A DNA stretch of 64,000 nucleotides from Bifidobacterium sp. (GCA_024104275.1 JAGGHK010000001.1:62001-126000), one strand, 5' to 3'; shown: positions 1-8,890, counted from the stretch's first letter. Numbers and translations are program-made. Notes: generated from the letters alone by a model not told the origin.

Positions 1-58
1 GTGAAATCCTGATTTTGCTCGCATCTCCGGCAATAAGTTGTGATGGGGAAGGTGGCAT

Positions 59-1030
59 ATGCGATTTGTCATTCGACGTTTCCTGCTGTTTGTGGTGGCG
101 CTGCTCGCCATTTCGGTGGTGATTTTCGCGGCGCTGCGCATTTTGCCGGGCGACGTGGCCAGTGTGATGGCGGGACTCAATGCACCGCCGGAACGCGTGG
201 CGCAATTACGCTCGCAGATGGGGCTTGACCGGCCGCTGGTTGTGCAGTATTTCAGTTGGCTGGGCGGACTGCTGCAAGGTAACTTCGGCACCTCGCTTCT
301 GACCGGGCGTTCGATCAGCTCGACCGTTGCCATGCGTGCCTCGGTTACCTTCCCGCTTATCGTGTTGGGGCTTATCGTGGCGCTCGCCATCGGCTTGACG
401 CTTGGGGTTGTATCCACTTTGGCCACGCGTCCGGCGGTACGTTCCGCGTTCCATTTCATCGCCATCGTCGGCGGTGCCATCCCGGCGTTGTGGGGCGGAT
501 TGCTGCTGATTCTGCTGTTCGGACGTGGCACCGGATTGCTGGACGTCCTGCCCTCGCAAGGGTTCCCCGAGGCTGGCTGGGGCAATTTCGGTTCGGCTCT
601 GGCTTCACTTGTGCTGCCGGCATTGACCGTCGGTATCATCGACGGTGCGAGCCTCATGCGCTATACGCGTTCGGCGCTGGGTGACGTGATGAACAGCGGT
701 TATATGGATCAGGCGATGGCCTGTGGCTATACACGCCGCCAGGCCGCGCTCAAAGTCGGGCTGAGACTGGCCACACCGCAGCTGGTGAGTGTGGTCGGGC
801 TGATGTCCGCCGGCATGATCACCGGCGTGATGGTCATCGAAAACCTCTTCGCGCTGCCCGGTATCGGGGCAGGCTTGGTCACCGACCTTGGCAACCGCGA
901 CCTTATCGCGGTGCAAAGCGAGCTCTTCATGCTGGCCGCTTTCTTCCTGTTTGTCGGCTTCCTCGTCGATCTTCTGCATCGCTTCCTCGACCCGCGTCTG
1001 AAGCACGCCGTGCAAGGAGGTGTGCAATGA
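59..1030 (+). CDS. Oligopeptide/dipeptide ABC transporter permease, DppB/OppB family
   Basis: Inner-membrane subunit of a peptide-class (possibly nickel) ABC importer. The 323-residue length is typical of DppB/OppB. The N terminus (RFVIRRFLLFVVALLAIS) is the first membrane helix, followed by a family-typical ILPGD stretch and a loop containing LRSQMGLDRPL. Several further hydrophobic segments lie at about residues 95-125, 135-160, 180-205 and 250-310. The EAA-type loop that contacts the ATPase is seen as YMDQAMACGYTRRQAALKVGLR. The ATG follows a GGGGAAGG ribosome binding site. It overlaps the next permease by 4 bp, so the two are translationally coupled. No substrate-binding protein is visible; it would be upstream of the window. 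Substrate cannot be decided from sequence alone. Confidence 0.9.
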   Translation: MRFVIRRFLLFVVALLAISVVIFAALRILPGDVASVMAGLNAPPERVAQLRSQMGLDRPLVVQYFSWLGGLLQGNFGTSLLTGRSISSTVAMRASVTFPLIVLGLIVALAIGLTLGVVSTLATRPAVRSAFHFIAIVGGAIPALWGGLLLILLFGRGTGLLDVLPSQGFPEAGWGNFGSALASLVLPALTVGIIDGASLMRYTRSALGDVMNSGYMDQAMACGYTRRQAALKVGLRLATPQLVSVVGLMSAGMITGVMVIENLFALPGIGAGLVTDLGNRDLIAVQSELFMLAAFFLFVGFLVDLLHRFLDPRLKHAVQGGVQ

Positions 1031-1899
1031 CGAAAAGCAAGTCTTCAAGCAAGTTCTCTATTGTATTACGTTTGATATGGCGGCGCGGCGAAGGCAAGTT
1101 CGCGCTGATTGTGTTGGCGTCGTGGGTGGTGGTTTCGTTGGTATCGCTGGTTTGGACGCCGCAATCGCTGTGGGCGACCGATGGTTACCATGTCTGGGCG
1201 AAACCGTCTGTGGCACACTGGCTTGGCACCGATGGCACTGGCGCAGACGTCTTCAGCTGGCTGATGGCCGGAGCGCGAACGAATCTGTTCATTGCCATTT
1301 TGGCGGTGGTTTTCGCGGGGGCGCTGGGCATATTGCTGATGAGCGCGATGGTTTCGCGCAATTCAGCGCTGTCGAATGTTTCTGTGGTTGCGGTGGACGC
1401 GTTGATTTCCATTCCGACTGTTCTGATTGCCTTGATTCTGGCGGTTCCTATGGGTGCTTCGGTAGCCGTCGTCATCATCGCTTGCGGCATTGGCTATGGT
1501 CTGAACCTGGCTCGTATAGCACGCCCGCAGGCGTTGCTCGCGGCCAATTCCGACTATGTCGGCTCGGCACTTTCCTACGGTGCTTCCGGTTTCTCGGTGA
1601 TGCTGCACCACATCTTGCCCAACGCGATGCCGACCATCATGGTCCAGCTCTCGCTCTCTGCCGGCACTGCCGTTCTCGCGGAATCCGGCCTGACCTACCT
1701 CGGCTTCGGCGTGCCCAGCGGTGTGCCGAGCTGGGGCCATTCGCTGGCCACTTCGGTCAAGTTCATCAACGTCTACCCGCTGACCGTACTGTGGCCGGGC
1801 CTTATCGTCACCATTGTGGTGGTGGCGCTGAACGTTTTCGGTGATGTGCTGCGCGATGCCATCGACCCAGTGACCAACCCCGAATTGCGGAGGTCCTGA
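1027..1899 (+). CDS. Oligopeptide/dipeptide ABC transporter permease, DppC/OppC family
   Basis: Second membrane subunit of the same importer, 290 residues, usual size for DppC/OppC. An N-terminal helix at about residues 27-45 is followed by the periplasmic segment with the family signature HWLGTDGTGADVFSWLMAGAR. Later comes the conserved coupling loop (SDYVGSALSYGASGFSVMLHHILPN), in which the usual A-RALG motif is recognisable. The gene sits 4 bp inside the end of the DppB-like gene, with an AAGGAGG ribosome binding site lying in that gene's last codons. About 80-110 bp separate it from the first ATPase gene, a gap without an obvious terminator, so all four genes probably form one operon. Confidence 0.9.
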   Translation: MTKSKSSSKFSIVLRLIWRRGEGKFALIVLASWVVVSLVSLVWTPQSLWATDGYHVWAKPSVAHWLGTDGTGADVFSWLMAGARTNLFIAILAVVFAGALGILLMSAMVSRNSALSNVSVVAVDALISIPTVLIALILAVPMGASVAVVIIACGIGYGLNLARIARPQALLAANSDYVGSALSYGASGFSVMLHHILPNAMPTIMVQLSLSAGTAVLAESGLTYLGFGVPSGVPSWGHSLATSVKFINVYPLTVLWPGLIVTIVVVALNVFGDVLRDAIDPVTNPELRRS

Positions 1900-2007
1900 A
1901 ATGACGGTTGGTGAATTAGGCATGAAGAGGTGGCGCGGTCCTCATAATCCTGTATTCGCGGATTACGTAGGAAATATGTGCGGATGCCGAAGTGGAAAGG
2001 CAAGTTT

Positions 2008-2796
2008 ATGATCGTTGAAGCGAAACGACTCGGCATTTCCATTGCAGGAAAGTCAATCGTGAGTAGTGTCGATTTGCATATCGGTGACGGTGAGCGTGTC
2101 GGTCTCATCGGTTCCTCCGGTTCCGGCAAGTCCATGATTTCCAAAGCCATGCTTGGATTATTGCCGACGAATGCAACAGCGGAAGGTTCCGTCATGCTTG
2201 GTGATACGCAGGTTATCGGGGCGGACGAAACCGTTCTCGCAAGCTTGCGTGGGCGCTATGTCGGTGCGGTGTTTCAGAATCCCGCATCATCGCTGAATCC
2301 GGTCCTGATTGTCGGCAAGCAAGTTGAACTGCCGCTGAAACTCCACTATGACTTGGACAAGGCCGACCGTCAGAAGCGCGTCATCGCCATGCTTGAAAAA
2401 GTCGGGCTTGACGAGGCCACGGCGAACAAATATCCCAGCGAACTTTCCGGCGGTCAGCAGCAGCGCGTGGGCATCGCCACGGCTTTGATTACTTCGCCCC
2501 GCCTGATTATCGCCGACGAACCCACGACGGCGCTCGACTCCATCACGCAGCGTCAGATCGTCGATTTGCTGGTGACGCTCGTCGACAAGGCCGGCGCTTC
2601 GATGCTCTTTATTACCCACGATTTCTCGGTGCTCGCCCGTGCCACGACGCGCTGCTATGTGCTTGATGACGGTCAGGTTATCGAATCAGGAGACACTGCT
2701 GATTTGTTGGACAATCCTCAAAACGCACAGACGAAGAAGCTGGTTGGAGCGGCTAGGGAGCTGACATTGCAACGAAAGCAGGATTGCGATGACTGA
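2008..2796 (+). CDS. Peptide ABC transporter ATPase, DppD-like
   Basis: Cytoplasmic ATPase driving the importer. Visible motifs: Walker A GSSGSGKS, Q-loop VFQNPASSLNP, signature LSGGQQQRVGIATAL, Walker B LIIADEPTTALD and switch His in FITHDF. I chose the ATG at 2008 (MIVEAKRLG) because AAAGG lies 7 bp upstream; a GTG at 1978 would add ten residues that do not look like family sequence. At about 262 residues the protein is shorter than classical DppD (about 320). It lacks the long C-terminal peptide-transporter tail that usually carries the cysteine cluster. It overlaps the next ATPase gene by 8 bp. Confidence 0.88.
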   Translation: MIVEAKRLGISIAGKSIVSSVDLHIGDGERVGLIGSSGSGKSMISKAMLGLLPTNATAEGSVMLGDTQVIGADETVLASLRGRYVGAVFQNPASSLNPVLIVGKQVELPLKLHYDLDKADRQKRVIAMLEKVGLDEATANKYPSELSGGQQQRVGIATALITSPRLIIADEPTTALDSITQRQIVDLLVTLVDKAGASMLFITHDFSVLARATTRCYVLDDGQVIESGDTADLLDNPQNAQTKKLVGAARELTLQRKQDCDD

Positions 2797-3574
2797 ACAA
2801 GAGATGCTGCTGATTGGCAAAGGAATCAGCCGGGTTTTCGGAAAAGGGAAAAACCAGCAGAGAGCGCTGGACGATGTCAGCGTCGAAGTGTGCTCGGGGG
2901 AGTGTCTTGCGCTGATCGGCGGTTCCGGGTCGGGCAAGTCCACGCTGACGCGGATTCTGCTGGGGCTTGACCAGCCGACTTCGGGAACGGTGGCGTTTGA
3001 AGGCAATCCTGTCGATGGCCGTAAATCGGCCGGATACCAGGCTTTGCGGCGGGAATCAAGCCTCGTGTTCCAGAGTCCGTTCACTTCGCTCGATCCGCGC
3101 TGGATGGTGACAAGGTCAGTGGCAGAACCGCTGAACATTCAGCGAAAGCGTTCGAAAACCGACAATCTGGATATAGCTGCGAAAGTGCGTGAATCCTTGG
3201 CTCTGGTCGGCCTCGACCCAGACGAATTTCTGAATCGTTATCCCATCGACCTTTCCGGTGGGCAGGCACAGCGCGTTGCCATCGCTCGCGCCTTGGTCAC
3301 CGATCCCAAGCTCATCGTGGCCGACGAACCTATGAGCGCCATCGATGTGGCTGCACGCCTGCAGATTCTTGAGGCGTTCGCCGCTATCCGCAAGTCACGT
3401 CCGGAGACGTCCATCATCATGATTTCGCATGATTTGGGCGTGGTGCAGCATATCGCTGACCGTATTGTCGTCCTTCATAATGGCAAAGTAGTGGAAAGCG
3501 GCGGCACCGATGATGTGCTGAACCGTCCGAAAGCCGCCTATACCCGTGAACTGGTTGCAGCCGCGTCGCTGTAG
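2789..3574 (+). CDS. Peptide ABC transporter ATPase, DppF-like
   Basis: Second ATPase of the importer, 261 residues. Walker A GGSGSGKS, Q-loop VFQSPFTSLDPRW (typical of peptide/nickel ATPases), signature LSGGQAQRVAIARAL, Walker B LIVADEPMSAID and MISHDLGVVQHIADRI are all present. The start overlaps the preceding ATPase by 8 bp, a coupled arrangement. Like its partner it is short and lacks the long C-terminal extension. After the stop there is about 140 bp before the convergent dehydrogenase gene, and the operon ends here. Confidence 0.88.
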   Translation: MTEQEMLLIGKGISRVFGKGKNQQRALDDVSVEVCSGECLALIGGSGSGKSTLTRILLGLDQPTSGTVAFEGNPVDGRKSAGYQALRRESSLVFQSPFTSLDPRWMVTRSVAEPLNIQRKRSKTDNLDIAAKVRESLALVGLDPDEFLNRYPIDLSGGQAQRVAIARALVTDPKLIVADEPMSAIDVAARLQILEAFAAIRKSRPETSIIMISHDLGVVQHIADRIVVLHNGKVVESGGTDDVLNRPKAAYTRELVAAASL

Positions 3575-3713
3575 GGTTTGCTGGTTGCCGGTCGGTGACG
3601 ACTGCGACGAAAATCATGCAAATTCATGCTTTTCGTCGCGTTGGCCGAGTCTATGCCTGCATGGCCGGGGTGAAACTGTTAAAAATCGCGCCCCGTTGTG
3701 TTAATGGCAGCGC

Positions 3714-4706
3714 CTACTCCACCACGTTGAAGCGTTCGCCGTTGCAGAAGGCGTGAATCGAGCGCGCGAGTTGGCGGGAAAGGTCACGGTAAGCGTCGTC
3801 GGCACGCCATGCGACGTGCGGGGTGAGGATGGTACCGGAAACTGAGCGCAGCGGATCATCGGCAGGCAGCGGCTCCGTGTCGTAAACGTCGATGGCGGCC
3901 TTGATATCGCCGCGCTTGAGTCGGTTGACCAGTGCGCCCGGCTCGATGAGTTCGGCGCGTGCCGTGTTGATGAAGTAGCTGCCGGGCTTGAGTTGGTCGA
4001 GGTCGGCAGCCGTAATGATTCTTTGTGTCTCGTCATTCAATGGCATATGGAGACTCACGATATCCGAATGTGCCATGACTTCGCCGATGGTGTCGACACG
4101 TGTTGCGCCCAGCGAGCGTGCGGTGGCGGCGTTGACGTGCGAGTTCCATACCAGCGTGTGCATGCCGAAACCGTCGGCGATACGGGCAACGGTCTGGCCG
4201 ATGCCGCCGAAACCGACGAGTCCGATGGTTTTGTCCTTGAGCGATGTGCCCTCGAGCCCGCTCCAGTTGCCCTTGCGGATGCTGTGGTCCATGGCGCCGA
4301 CCGAGCGTGCGAGCTCGAAAATCAGAGCGAATGTATATTCCGCAACGGTTTCGTCGCCGTAATGGACGGTGTTGCACACGTGGATACCGAGTTCGCGTGT
4401 GCGTTTGAGATCGATGAAATTGGCGACGCCGGTGCCACCGAAGACGAAGCAACGGACGTGGGTGGCGAGTTTCTCAAGCAACTTGCCGGTGACGTGAAAG
4501 CCGATGACCACCACGATATCGGCGTCTTTGCAGCGTTCGACGATGGTGTCGGGTTCGATATTGAAATCGCGGTACATCCTTACGCGGGCAACGTTGTGCA
4601 GCATGCGCATACTTGTGGCAAGCGGCTGGTACATGGCCTCGAACATCGTGGGGATGACCACCAGCGGCAGTTCGGTGTGTTCGGATTGCGTTTCGATATA
4701 CTCCAT
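3714..4706 (-). CDS. NAD-dependent D-2-hydroxyacid dehydrogenase family protein
   Basis: Predicted cytoplasmic oxidoreductase of the D-isomer 2-hydroxyacid dehydrogenase family (lactate, glycerate or phosphoglycerate type), 330 residues. The dinucleotide-binding glycine motif is VGFGGIGQTVARIA near residue 165. The catalytic trio is visible as Arg in FINTARAELI, Glu in DVYDTEPLP and His in LTPHVAW. The N-terminal half has the GxGVANFID stretch typical of the family. The exact substrate cannot be read from sequence; this family member is about the right length for D-lactate dehydrogenases. It is a single gene, convergent with the peptide transporter and transcribed in the same direction as the XRE/membrane-protein pair upstream. 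Confidence 0.85.
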   Translation of the reverse strand: MEYIETQSEHTELPLVVIPTMFEAMYQPLATSMRMLHNVARVRMYRDFNIEPDTIVERCKDADIVVVIGFHVTGKLLEKLATHVRCFVFGGTGVANFIDLKRTRELGIHVCNTVHYGDETVAEYTFALIFELARSVGAMDHSIRKGNWSGLEGTSLKDKTIGLVGFGGIGQTVARIADGFGMHTLVWNSHVNAATARSLGATRVDTIGEVMAHSDIVSLHMPLNDETQRIITAADLDQLKPGSYFINTARAELIEPGALVNRLKRGDIKAAIDVYDTEPLPADDPLRSVSGTILTPHVAWRADDAYRDLSRQLARSIHAFCNGERFNVVE

Positions 4707-4814
4707 ATTTCCAAGGATAATTGCGCCTCTGGCCTATGGGAAGGGTAGCTATCAGGGTTTGAAAATATTGTAGATTTACCGTGCTGTGTATTGCAAATAC
4801 CTGTATTGCCGTGT

Positions 4815-5018
4815 TCAGTCATCAAAAGAGAACAGATTCTCGATGGTGGTATCGAAGACGTGCGCGATGTCCAGCGCCAGCTTGAGCGAGGGATTGTAAG
4901 CCCCTGCCTCCAGTCGGATGATGGTCTCGCGCCGCACGCCGACCAGCGCAGCAAGTTCGGATTGCGTCATGCCGGCATTCTGCCGGACTTGCTTCAGTGT
5001 GGTGTTAAGCCTCGGCAT
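4815..5018 (-). CDS. XRE-family helix-turn-helix regulator (YozG-like, 67 aa)
   Basis: Small DNA-binding protein made of a single HTH domain. LKQVRQNAGMTQSELAALVGV then RRETIIRLEAGAYNPSL is the classic helix-turn-helix followed by the stretch shared by the short YozG-type regulators. The C terminus (HVFDTTIENLFSFDD) also matches that group. It overlaps the 3' end of the upstream membrane-protein gene by 14 bp, so the two are co-expressed. In this family the regulator is usually paired with a small multi-pass membrane protein of unknown role, exactly as here. Its target is probably its own promoter, which is an inference. Confidence 0.85.
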   Translation of the reverse strand: MPRLNTTLKQVRQNAGMTQSELAALVGVRRETIIRLEAGAYNPSLKLALDIAHVFDTTIENLFSFDD

Positions 5019-5523
5019 CGGCGGCCATCCCAGAACGAGTCATATCGTGGTGTTCGAAGTAAAGGTAGCAGCCCAGTTGCAATGTCGGCATCAACGTGGC
5101 GATGAACAACAGAAAATAGATGGTGAAGCGCAGCTGATTATCCAGACAATATTGGTTGATCACGGCAATGCAAATAAGCACGCAAAACAGGATAAAAATG
5201 GCTGTGGTATTGGCTTGATTCTCATGAGTCAGGGCACTTTCATCGCGTAACCCCGTATCCAAAGAATTGTCCAAATCGCCATTCGAGCCCATGGAAAAAA
5301 TTCCATTCGGTCCTCGTGAGATGAATTTGTTCAGGGAGGTGTCGATTCCTGCCAGAATGACGAATGCAACTAGACTCAGAAGATGCAGCCATAGCCAAGT
5401 GACTGGAAGAAACGCGCCGGGAAGCGAGACGAGCGTGGCGATAAGCATGCAGAAGAACTGAACCTCTCGTATCCTGTTCAACGACCAGTTGCGAGGGCTG
5501 AAACGATGTGAGGATGCTGGCAT
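5005..5523 (-). CDS. Small multi-pass membrane protein paired with XRE regulator
   Basis: Function unknown. The 172-residue protein has about four hydrophobic segments. One pair is near residues 22-58 (FFCMLIATLVSLPGAF and WLHLLSLVAFVILAGI). A second pair is near residues 106-155 (AIFILFCVLICIAVI and FTIYFLLFIATLMPTL). Between them lies a soluble, Asn/Asp/Ser-rich loop. It is the first gene of a two-gene unit with the overlapping XRE regulator. Such regulator plus membrane-protein pairs are common in Firmicutes and Actinobacteria, but their role is not established. Codon use is more AT-rich than in the flanking core genes. Confidence 0.6.
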   Translation of the reverse strand: MPASSHRFSPRNWSLNRIREVQFFCMLIATLVSLPGAFLPVTWLWLHLLSLVAFVILAGIDTSLNKFISRGPNGIFSMGSNGDLDNSLDTGLRDESALTHENQANTTAIFILFCVLICIAVINQYCLDNQLRFTIYFLLFIATLMPTLQLGCYLYFEHHDMTRSGMAADAEA

Positions 5524-5651
5524 CTTTGATTCCTTTCAACGCTGTTTTGATGATAGGTACAAGAAAGGTGATGTATTTATCACTATGTTGCAAATATATC
5601 ACATTATTCAAAAGAATCGTGGCTTTTGGTGCCTGTTTTTTGTTTGACGAA

Positions 5652-5684
5652 TATAGCGCTATACGGTATGCTATAGCGTATAGC
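5652..5684. promoter_or_regulatory. Pair of palindromes, candidate operator of the toxin-antitoxin operon
   Basis: Two palindromes lie about 40-70 bp upstream of the antitoxin start. TATAGCGCTATA (5652-5663) is a perfect 12-mer. GCTATA-GCG-TATAGC (5670-5684) is a perfect 6-3-6 inverted repeat. Both share the core TATAGC, and the TATA-rich sequence may also contain the -10 box. Antitoxins of the ribbon-helix-helix class normally bind repeats of this kind to repress their own operon, so I infer an autoregulatory operator. Confidence 0.5.
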
Positions 5685-5721
5685 ACTTTTGAATTGATGA
5701 ATACTCGTTGAAGGAGAGACC

Positions 5722-6087
5722 ATGTCGATGGTGCAGATGAACGTCCGTATCGATTCCGATGTGAAGGACGACGTTGACGAGATACTCAAACGCAAGGGGA
5801 AGAACCCAAGTTCTGTGGTGCGTGAGTTGTGGGATTTTATCAGGGACTCTGGCGATACCCCGGATTTGCAAACCAAGACTGAGAAGGCTGATAAGGAAGC
5901 CGAAAAGCAGCGCAAACTCAAAGCAATAGAAGACGGTGCGACCTTGTGGTCTCGAACGTTGAAAGAGGCAGGTTTGCCCGATGACGGTAAAGACCCCTTT
6001 GAGGGCATGAGCTATAAGGAAATTCGAGATTTGATGTATGACGAACAGTACGATGAATATCTTCGAGAACAAGAGGAGCAGAAATAA
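5722..6087 (+). CDS. Ribbon-helix-helix antitoxin (RelB/DinJ-like)
   Basis: Predicted antitoxin and autorepressor, 121 residues. The N terminus has the ribbon-helix-helix pattern: a short strand VQMNVRIDSDVKDDV, then helices DEILKRKGKNPSSVVRELWDFI, resembling DinJ/RelB. The C-terminal half is highly charged (many Lys/Glu) and would wrap the toxin. The ATG follows GAAGGAGAG. The stop codon overlaps the PIN gene start by one base (TAATG), typical of coupled toxin-antitoxin genes. The length is somewhat greater than usual for DinJ (about 90). Composition is AT-richer than the surroundings, consistent with a mobile module. Confidence 0.75.
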   Translation: MSMVQMNVRIDSDVKDDVDEILKRKGKNPSSVVRELWDFIRDSGDTPDLQTKTEKADKEAEKQRKLKAIEDGATLWSRTLKEAGLPDDGKDPFEGMSYKEIRDLMYDEQYDEYLREQEEQK

Positions 6088-6593
6088 TGGCGCAGAATAT
6101 CAAATTAGTTTGTGACACCAACGTCCTTCTGGATTATCTTTTAGAGACAAGAGAAGGCCATAAAAAAGCCGAATCGTTGTTTAATGCATTTGGAGGGGTA
6201 AAGGCGACGATGATGTGTGTCTCTTTGTCTCTCAAAGATGTTGATTATCTTGCGAAAATTGCCATGAAAAGGAAATTCCGCAATGATGAGTCTGTTCTGG
6301 TATGGGCGACTATTACAGTGTTGGTTTCGCAGTTCGGGTGGAATTGTGTAGAGACCTTATTGCGTATTATGACGGTTATTGCTGTAGACGATCAAGTATG
6401 CCGAAAAGCGTTGGCGTTGCGGCCTGTTCACAACGATTATGAGGATGATCTCATCATTGCCGCGTCACGCCAGGCCAACGCCGATATGGTGGTGACGGGC
6501 GATAAGGATATGATTAAGCATTTCCCGGATCTGTGCGTCAGCGTCGAGGATGCGCTGAAGCAGATTGATGAAATGGACCAAGATCGGGCATAA
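6087..6593 (+). CDS. PIN-domain ribonuclease toxin
   Basis: Predicted endoribonuclease toxin of the PIN (VapC-like) superfamily, 168 residues. The acidic metal-binding residues are recognisable: Asp in VCDTNVLLDYL near residue 10, Glu in KAESLF near residue 28, Asp in DYEDDLIIAAS near residue 116, and Asp in VTGDKDMIKHFP near the C terminus. All expected positions are intact, so the toxin is probably active. It is encoded directly after the ribbon-helix-helix antitoxin with a one-base overlap. Pairing a RelB/DinJ-type antitoxin with a PIN toxin differs from the textbook RelBE and VapBC combinations but is seen in actinobacteria. Confidence 0.78.
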   Translation: MAQNIKLVCDTNVLLDYLLETREGHKKAESLFNAFGGVKATMMCVSLSLKDVDYLAKIAMKRKFRNDESVLVWATITVLVSQFGWNCVETLLRIMTVIAVDDQVCRKALALRPVHNDYEDDLIIAASRQANADMVVTGDKDMIKHFPDLCVSVEDALKQIDEMDQDRA

Positions 6594-6595
6594 AG

Positions 6596-6610
6596 TCGAA
6601 CATGGTTCGA
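6596..6610. promoter_or_regulatory. Palindrome resembling a LexA/SOS box
   Basis: TCGAAC-ATG-GTTCGA is a perfect 6-3-6 inverted repeat immediately after the toxin stop and about 105 bp upstream of recQ. The actinobacterial LexA site is TCGAAC-N4-GTTCGA; here the spacer is three bases, one short. It could be a degenerate SOS box for recQ or a small hairpin ending the toxin operon. Weak evidence either way. Confidence 0.25.
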
Positions 6611-6714
6611 AAGTTGGTAATCAGTGTTTCAGATTATATATGTCTGAGCTGTTGTATTCCAGCGATTTTGATTTGATTTTGTAGAGAGAGCATGGGAAAG
6701 CGGTCTTATAGACG

Positions 6715-8805
6715 ATGAACCAGGATGATGATTACCCGATTGATGAAAAGTCTTCTGCTGACACAGGCTTTCATGGTGACGCGCTCGTAGCTCTGAAGCA
6801 ATACTTCGGCTACGATTCGTTCCGCGAGGGGCAGGAGGATCTGGTCAATGCCATTCTCGCCGGCCACGACGTCTTGGGAGTGATGCCGACGGGTGCCGGC
6901 AAATCAATCTGCTATCAGGTCCCGGCCACCATGCTGCCGGGGCTGACCATTGTCATTTCCCCGTTGATCTCACTGATGCGCGATCAGGTGGATGCACTGA
7001 ATGATGCAGGTATCAAGGCTGCATTCATCAACACCACGCAGGAAAGCGACGAGCAATCCATGGTGTTCGCCCAAGCTCGGCAGGGTGATGTAAAAATGCT
7101 TTACGTTGCTCCCGAACGCTTGGAAACAGAACGGTTCCGCAACTTCGCCTCGCAGGTCAAAATCTCGCTGATTACGGTCGACGAAGCGCACTGCGTTTCA
7201 CAATGGGGACAGGATTTCCGTTCGTCGTATCTCGGCATCGGCGAGTTCATCGACAGCCTTCCGGTGCGGCCGACCGTCGCCGCATTCACCGCGACCGCCA
7301 CCGAAAAAGTACGTCGTGATATCGTCCGGTTGCTGCGTTTGAAGGCTCCCAAGATCACCGTAACGGGATTCGACAGACCGAATCTCTATTTCGACATCAT
7401 CAATATGCCTACGAAACGCAAGAATATATGGATTACGGAGTACGCAGCCAAGCACTCCGACGAATCCGGCATCGTCTACTGCGCCACGCGCAAGGAGACC
7501 GAGGCGCTCGCTGACGAACTGAACCAACATGGCATCGGTGCTGCGGCCTATCACGGCGGTATGTCAGCCGAGGCTCGTGACAAGGCCCAACGTGATTTCG
7601 TCACCGACCAGGTGCCGGTGGTGGTGGCTACCAACGCCTTTGGCATGGGCATCGACAAATCGAATGTCCGCTACGTCATCCATCACAATATGCCGGAAAG
7701 CATCGAAGCCTACTATCAGGAGGCTGGTCGAGCAGGCAGGGACGGTGAAGTCGGACGCTGCACGCTGCTCTGGAACGAATCGGATATCGTCACCCGTCGC
7801 AGGCTTCTGGATATGGATTCGGACAATGATCGGATGAGCCCGGAGGATCAGGAAGTCGTTCGTCAAAGTCATCGACGTCTGCTGAACGCGATAATCGGTT
7901 ACTGTCGCACCACCGAATGTCTGCATCGCTATATCATGCGCTATTTCGCCGATCCGAGCAGCATGGATACTGTGGCTAACGCTGAAAATGCAAGCAGCAA
8001 AAAGCCGGAATCCGATATCAATAGTGATTCGAATACAGCTGCTGATGATGGTGCTACTGCGGGAAGCTTACCGAATCAAGATGCACAAGCCGATGGCAAA
8101 GTGTTCAAGTGCGGCAACTGCGCCAATTGCGAAAGCACCTTCGAGACCATCGACGTCTCCGACGTCGCCCGAGCTGTCAGCCGTTGTGTCCACGACTTGA
8201 ACCAGAGCTTCGGCATGGGCAAGATCGTCTCGGTGTTGCGAGGCTCGAAAGCGCAGGACTTGATCAACCGACATCTCGACCGTGTACCGAGTTATGGAGC
8301 GCTGCACGACGTGCCGGATGCGCGGATTCGCGATGTCATCAATCAGATGGCAACCGACGGCTATCTCTTCGTATCGGAAGGCAGATTGCCGATCGTTCAT
8401 TTTGGCCTGCGGGCGGGGGAAACGGTAAAACCTGATTTCCACTACGAAATCAAACGCATCCAGCGTAGGAAGCCTGTTGTTGCGACGTCAGGCTCCGCTT
8501 TCGGCTCATACGATGCCGATGATTCACATGGTGGTACAGGTTCTCGGCCTGATAGCACCGCTTACGGCGATTACGAGGTCACCGAAGAAGACGAGACACT
8601 CTTCCAGAAGTTCCGCGAGCTGCGGCGTACCATCGCCCAGGAGATCGGCAAGCCGCCCTATATCGTCTTCTCCGACAAGACCTTGCGCGACATGGCTCGT
8701 ATCAAGCCGGTCACCGACGCCCAGTTCCTTGCCGTCAACGGCGTGGGCGAAAATAAGCTGCATCTCTACGGTCCCCGTTTCATGGACGTGGTGCGTGCGC
8801 AGTAG
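6715..8805 (+). CDS. recQ: ATP-dependent DNA helicase RecQ
   Basis: 3'-5' DNA helicase of recombination and repair, 696 residues. Helicase motifs run in order: FGYDSFREGQEDLV (motif 0), MPTGAGKSICYQ (Walker A), TVDEAHCVSQWGQDFR (DEAH plus the aromatic-rich loop), AFTATAT, and YYQEAGRAGRDG (motif VI). The RecQ-Ct zinc site is seen as CRTTECLHRYIMRYF followed later by CGNCANCE. A C-terminal HRDC domain begins near residue 625 (LFQKFRELRRTIAQE). Two low-complexity inserts make it longer than the usual 600 or so residues. One (bases about 7975-8095) sits inside the zinc module between its first and last cysteines; the other (about 8480-8575) precedes HRDC. No strong ribosome binding site lies at the chosen ATG. 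Confidence 0.93.
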   Translation: MNQDDDYPIDEKSSADTGFHGDALVALKQYFGYDSFREGQEDLVNAILAGHDVLGVMPTGAGKSICYQVPATMLPGLTIVISPLISLMRDQVDALNDAGIKAAFINTTQESDEQSMVFAQARQGDVKMLYVAPERLETERFRNFASQVKISLITVDEAHCVSQWGQDFRSSYLGIGEFIDSLPVRPTVAAFTATATEKVRRDIVRLLRLKAPKITVTGFDRPNLYFDIINMPTKRKNIWITEYAAKHSDESGIVYCATRKETEALADELNQHGIGAAAYHGGMSAEARDKAQRDFVTDQVPVVVATNAFGMGIDKSNVRYVIHHNMPESIEAYYQEAGRAGRDGEVGRCTLLWNESDIVTRRRLLDMDSDNDRMSPEDQEVVRQSHRRLLNAIIGYCRTTECLHRYIMRYFADPSSMDTVANAENASSKKPESDINSDSNTAADDGATAGSLPNQDAQADGKVFKCGNCANCESTFETIDVSDVARAVSRCVHDLNQSFGMGKIVSVLRGSKAQDLINRHLDRVPSYGALHDVPDARIRDVINQMATDGYLFVSEGRLPIVHFGLRAGETVKPDFHYEIKRIQRRKPVVATSGSAFGSYDADDSHGGTGSRPDSTAYGDYEVTEEDETLFQKFRELRRTIAQEIGKPPYIVFSDKTLRDMARIKPVTDAQFLAVNGVGENKLHLYGPRFMDVVRAQ

Positions 8806-8890
8806 CAGGCGGAAGCAAACGACCGAAACGGTAAACGAACCTATCTATTAAGAGCTAATAAGGGCCATCAGGCCAAAGAAATGAGAAGTA

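Noticed and set aside
1020..1844. Second frame inside the DppC-like permease gene
   Set aside because: Out-of-frame shadow; the other frame has a clear permease sequence.
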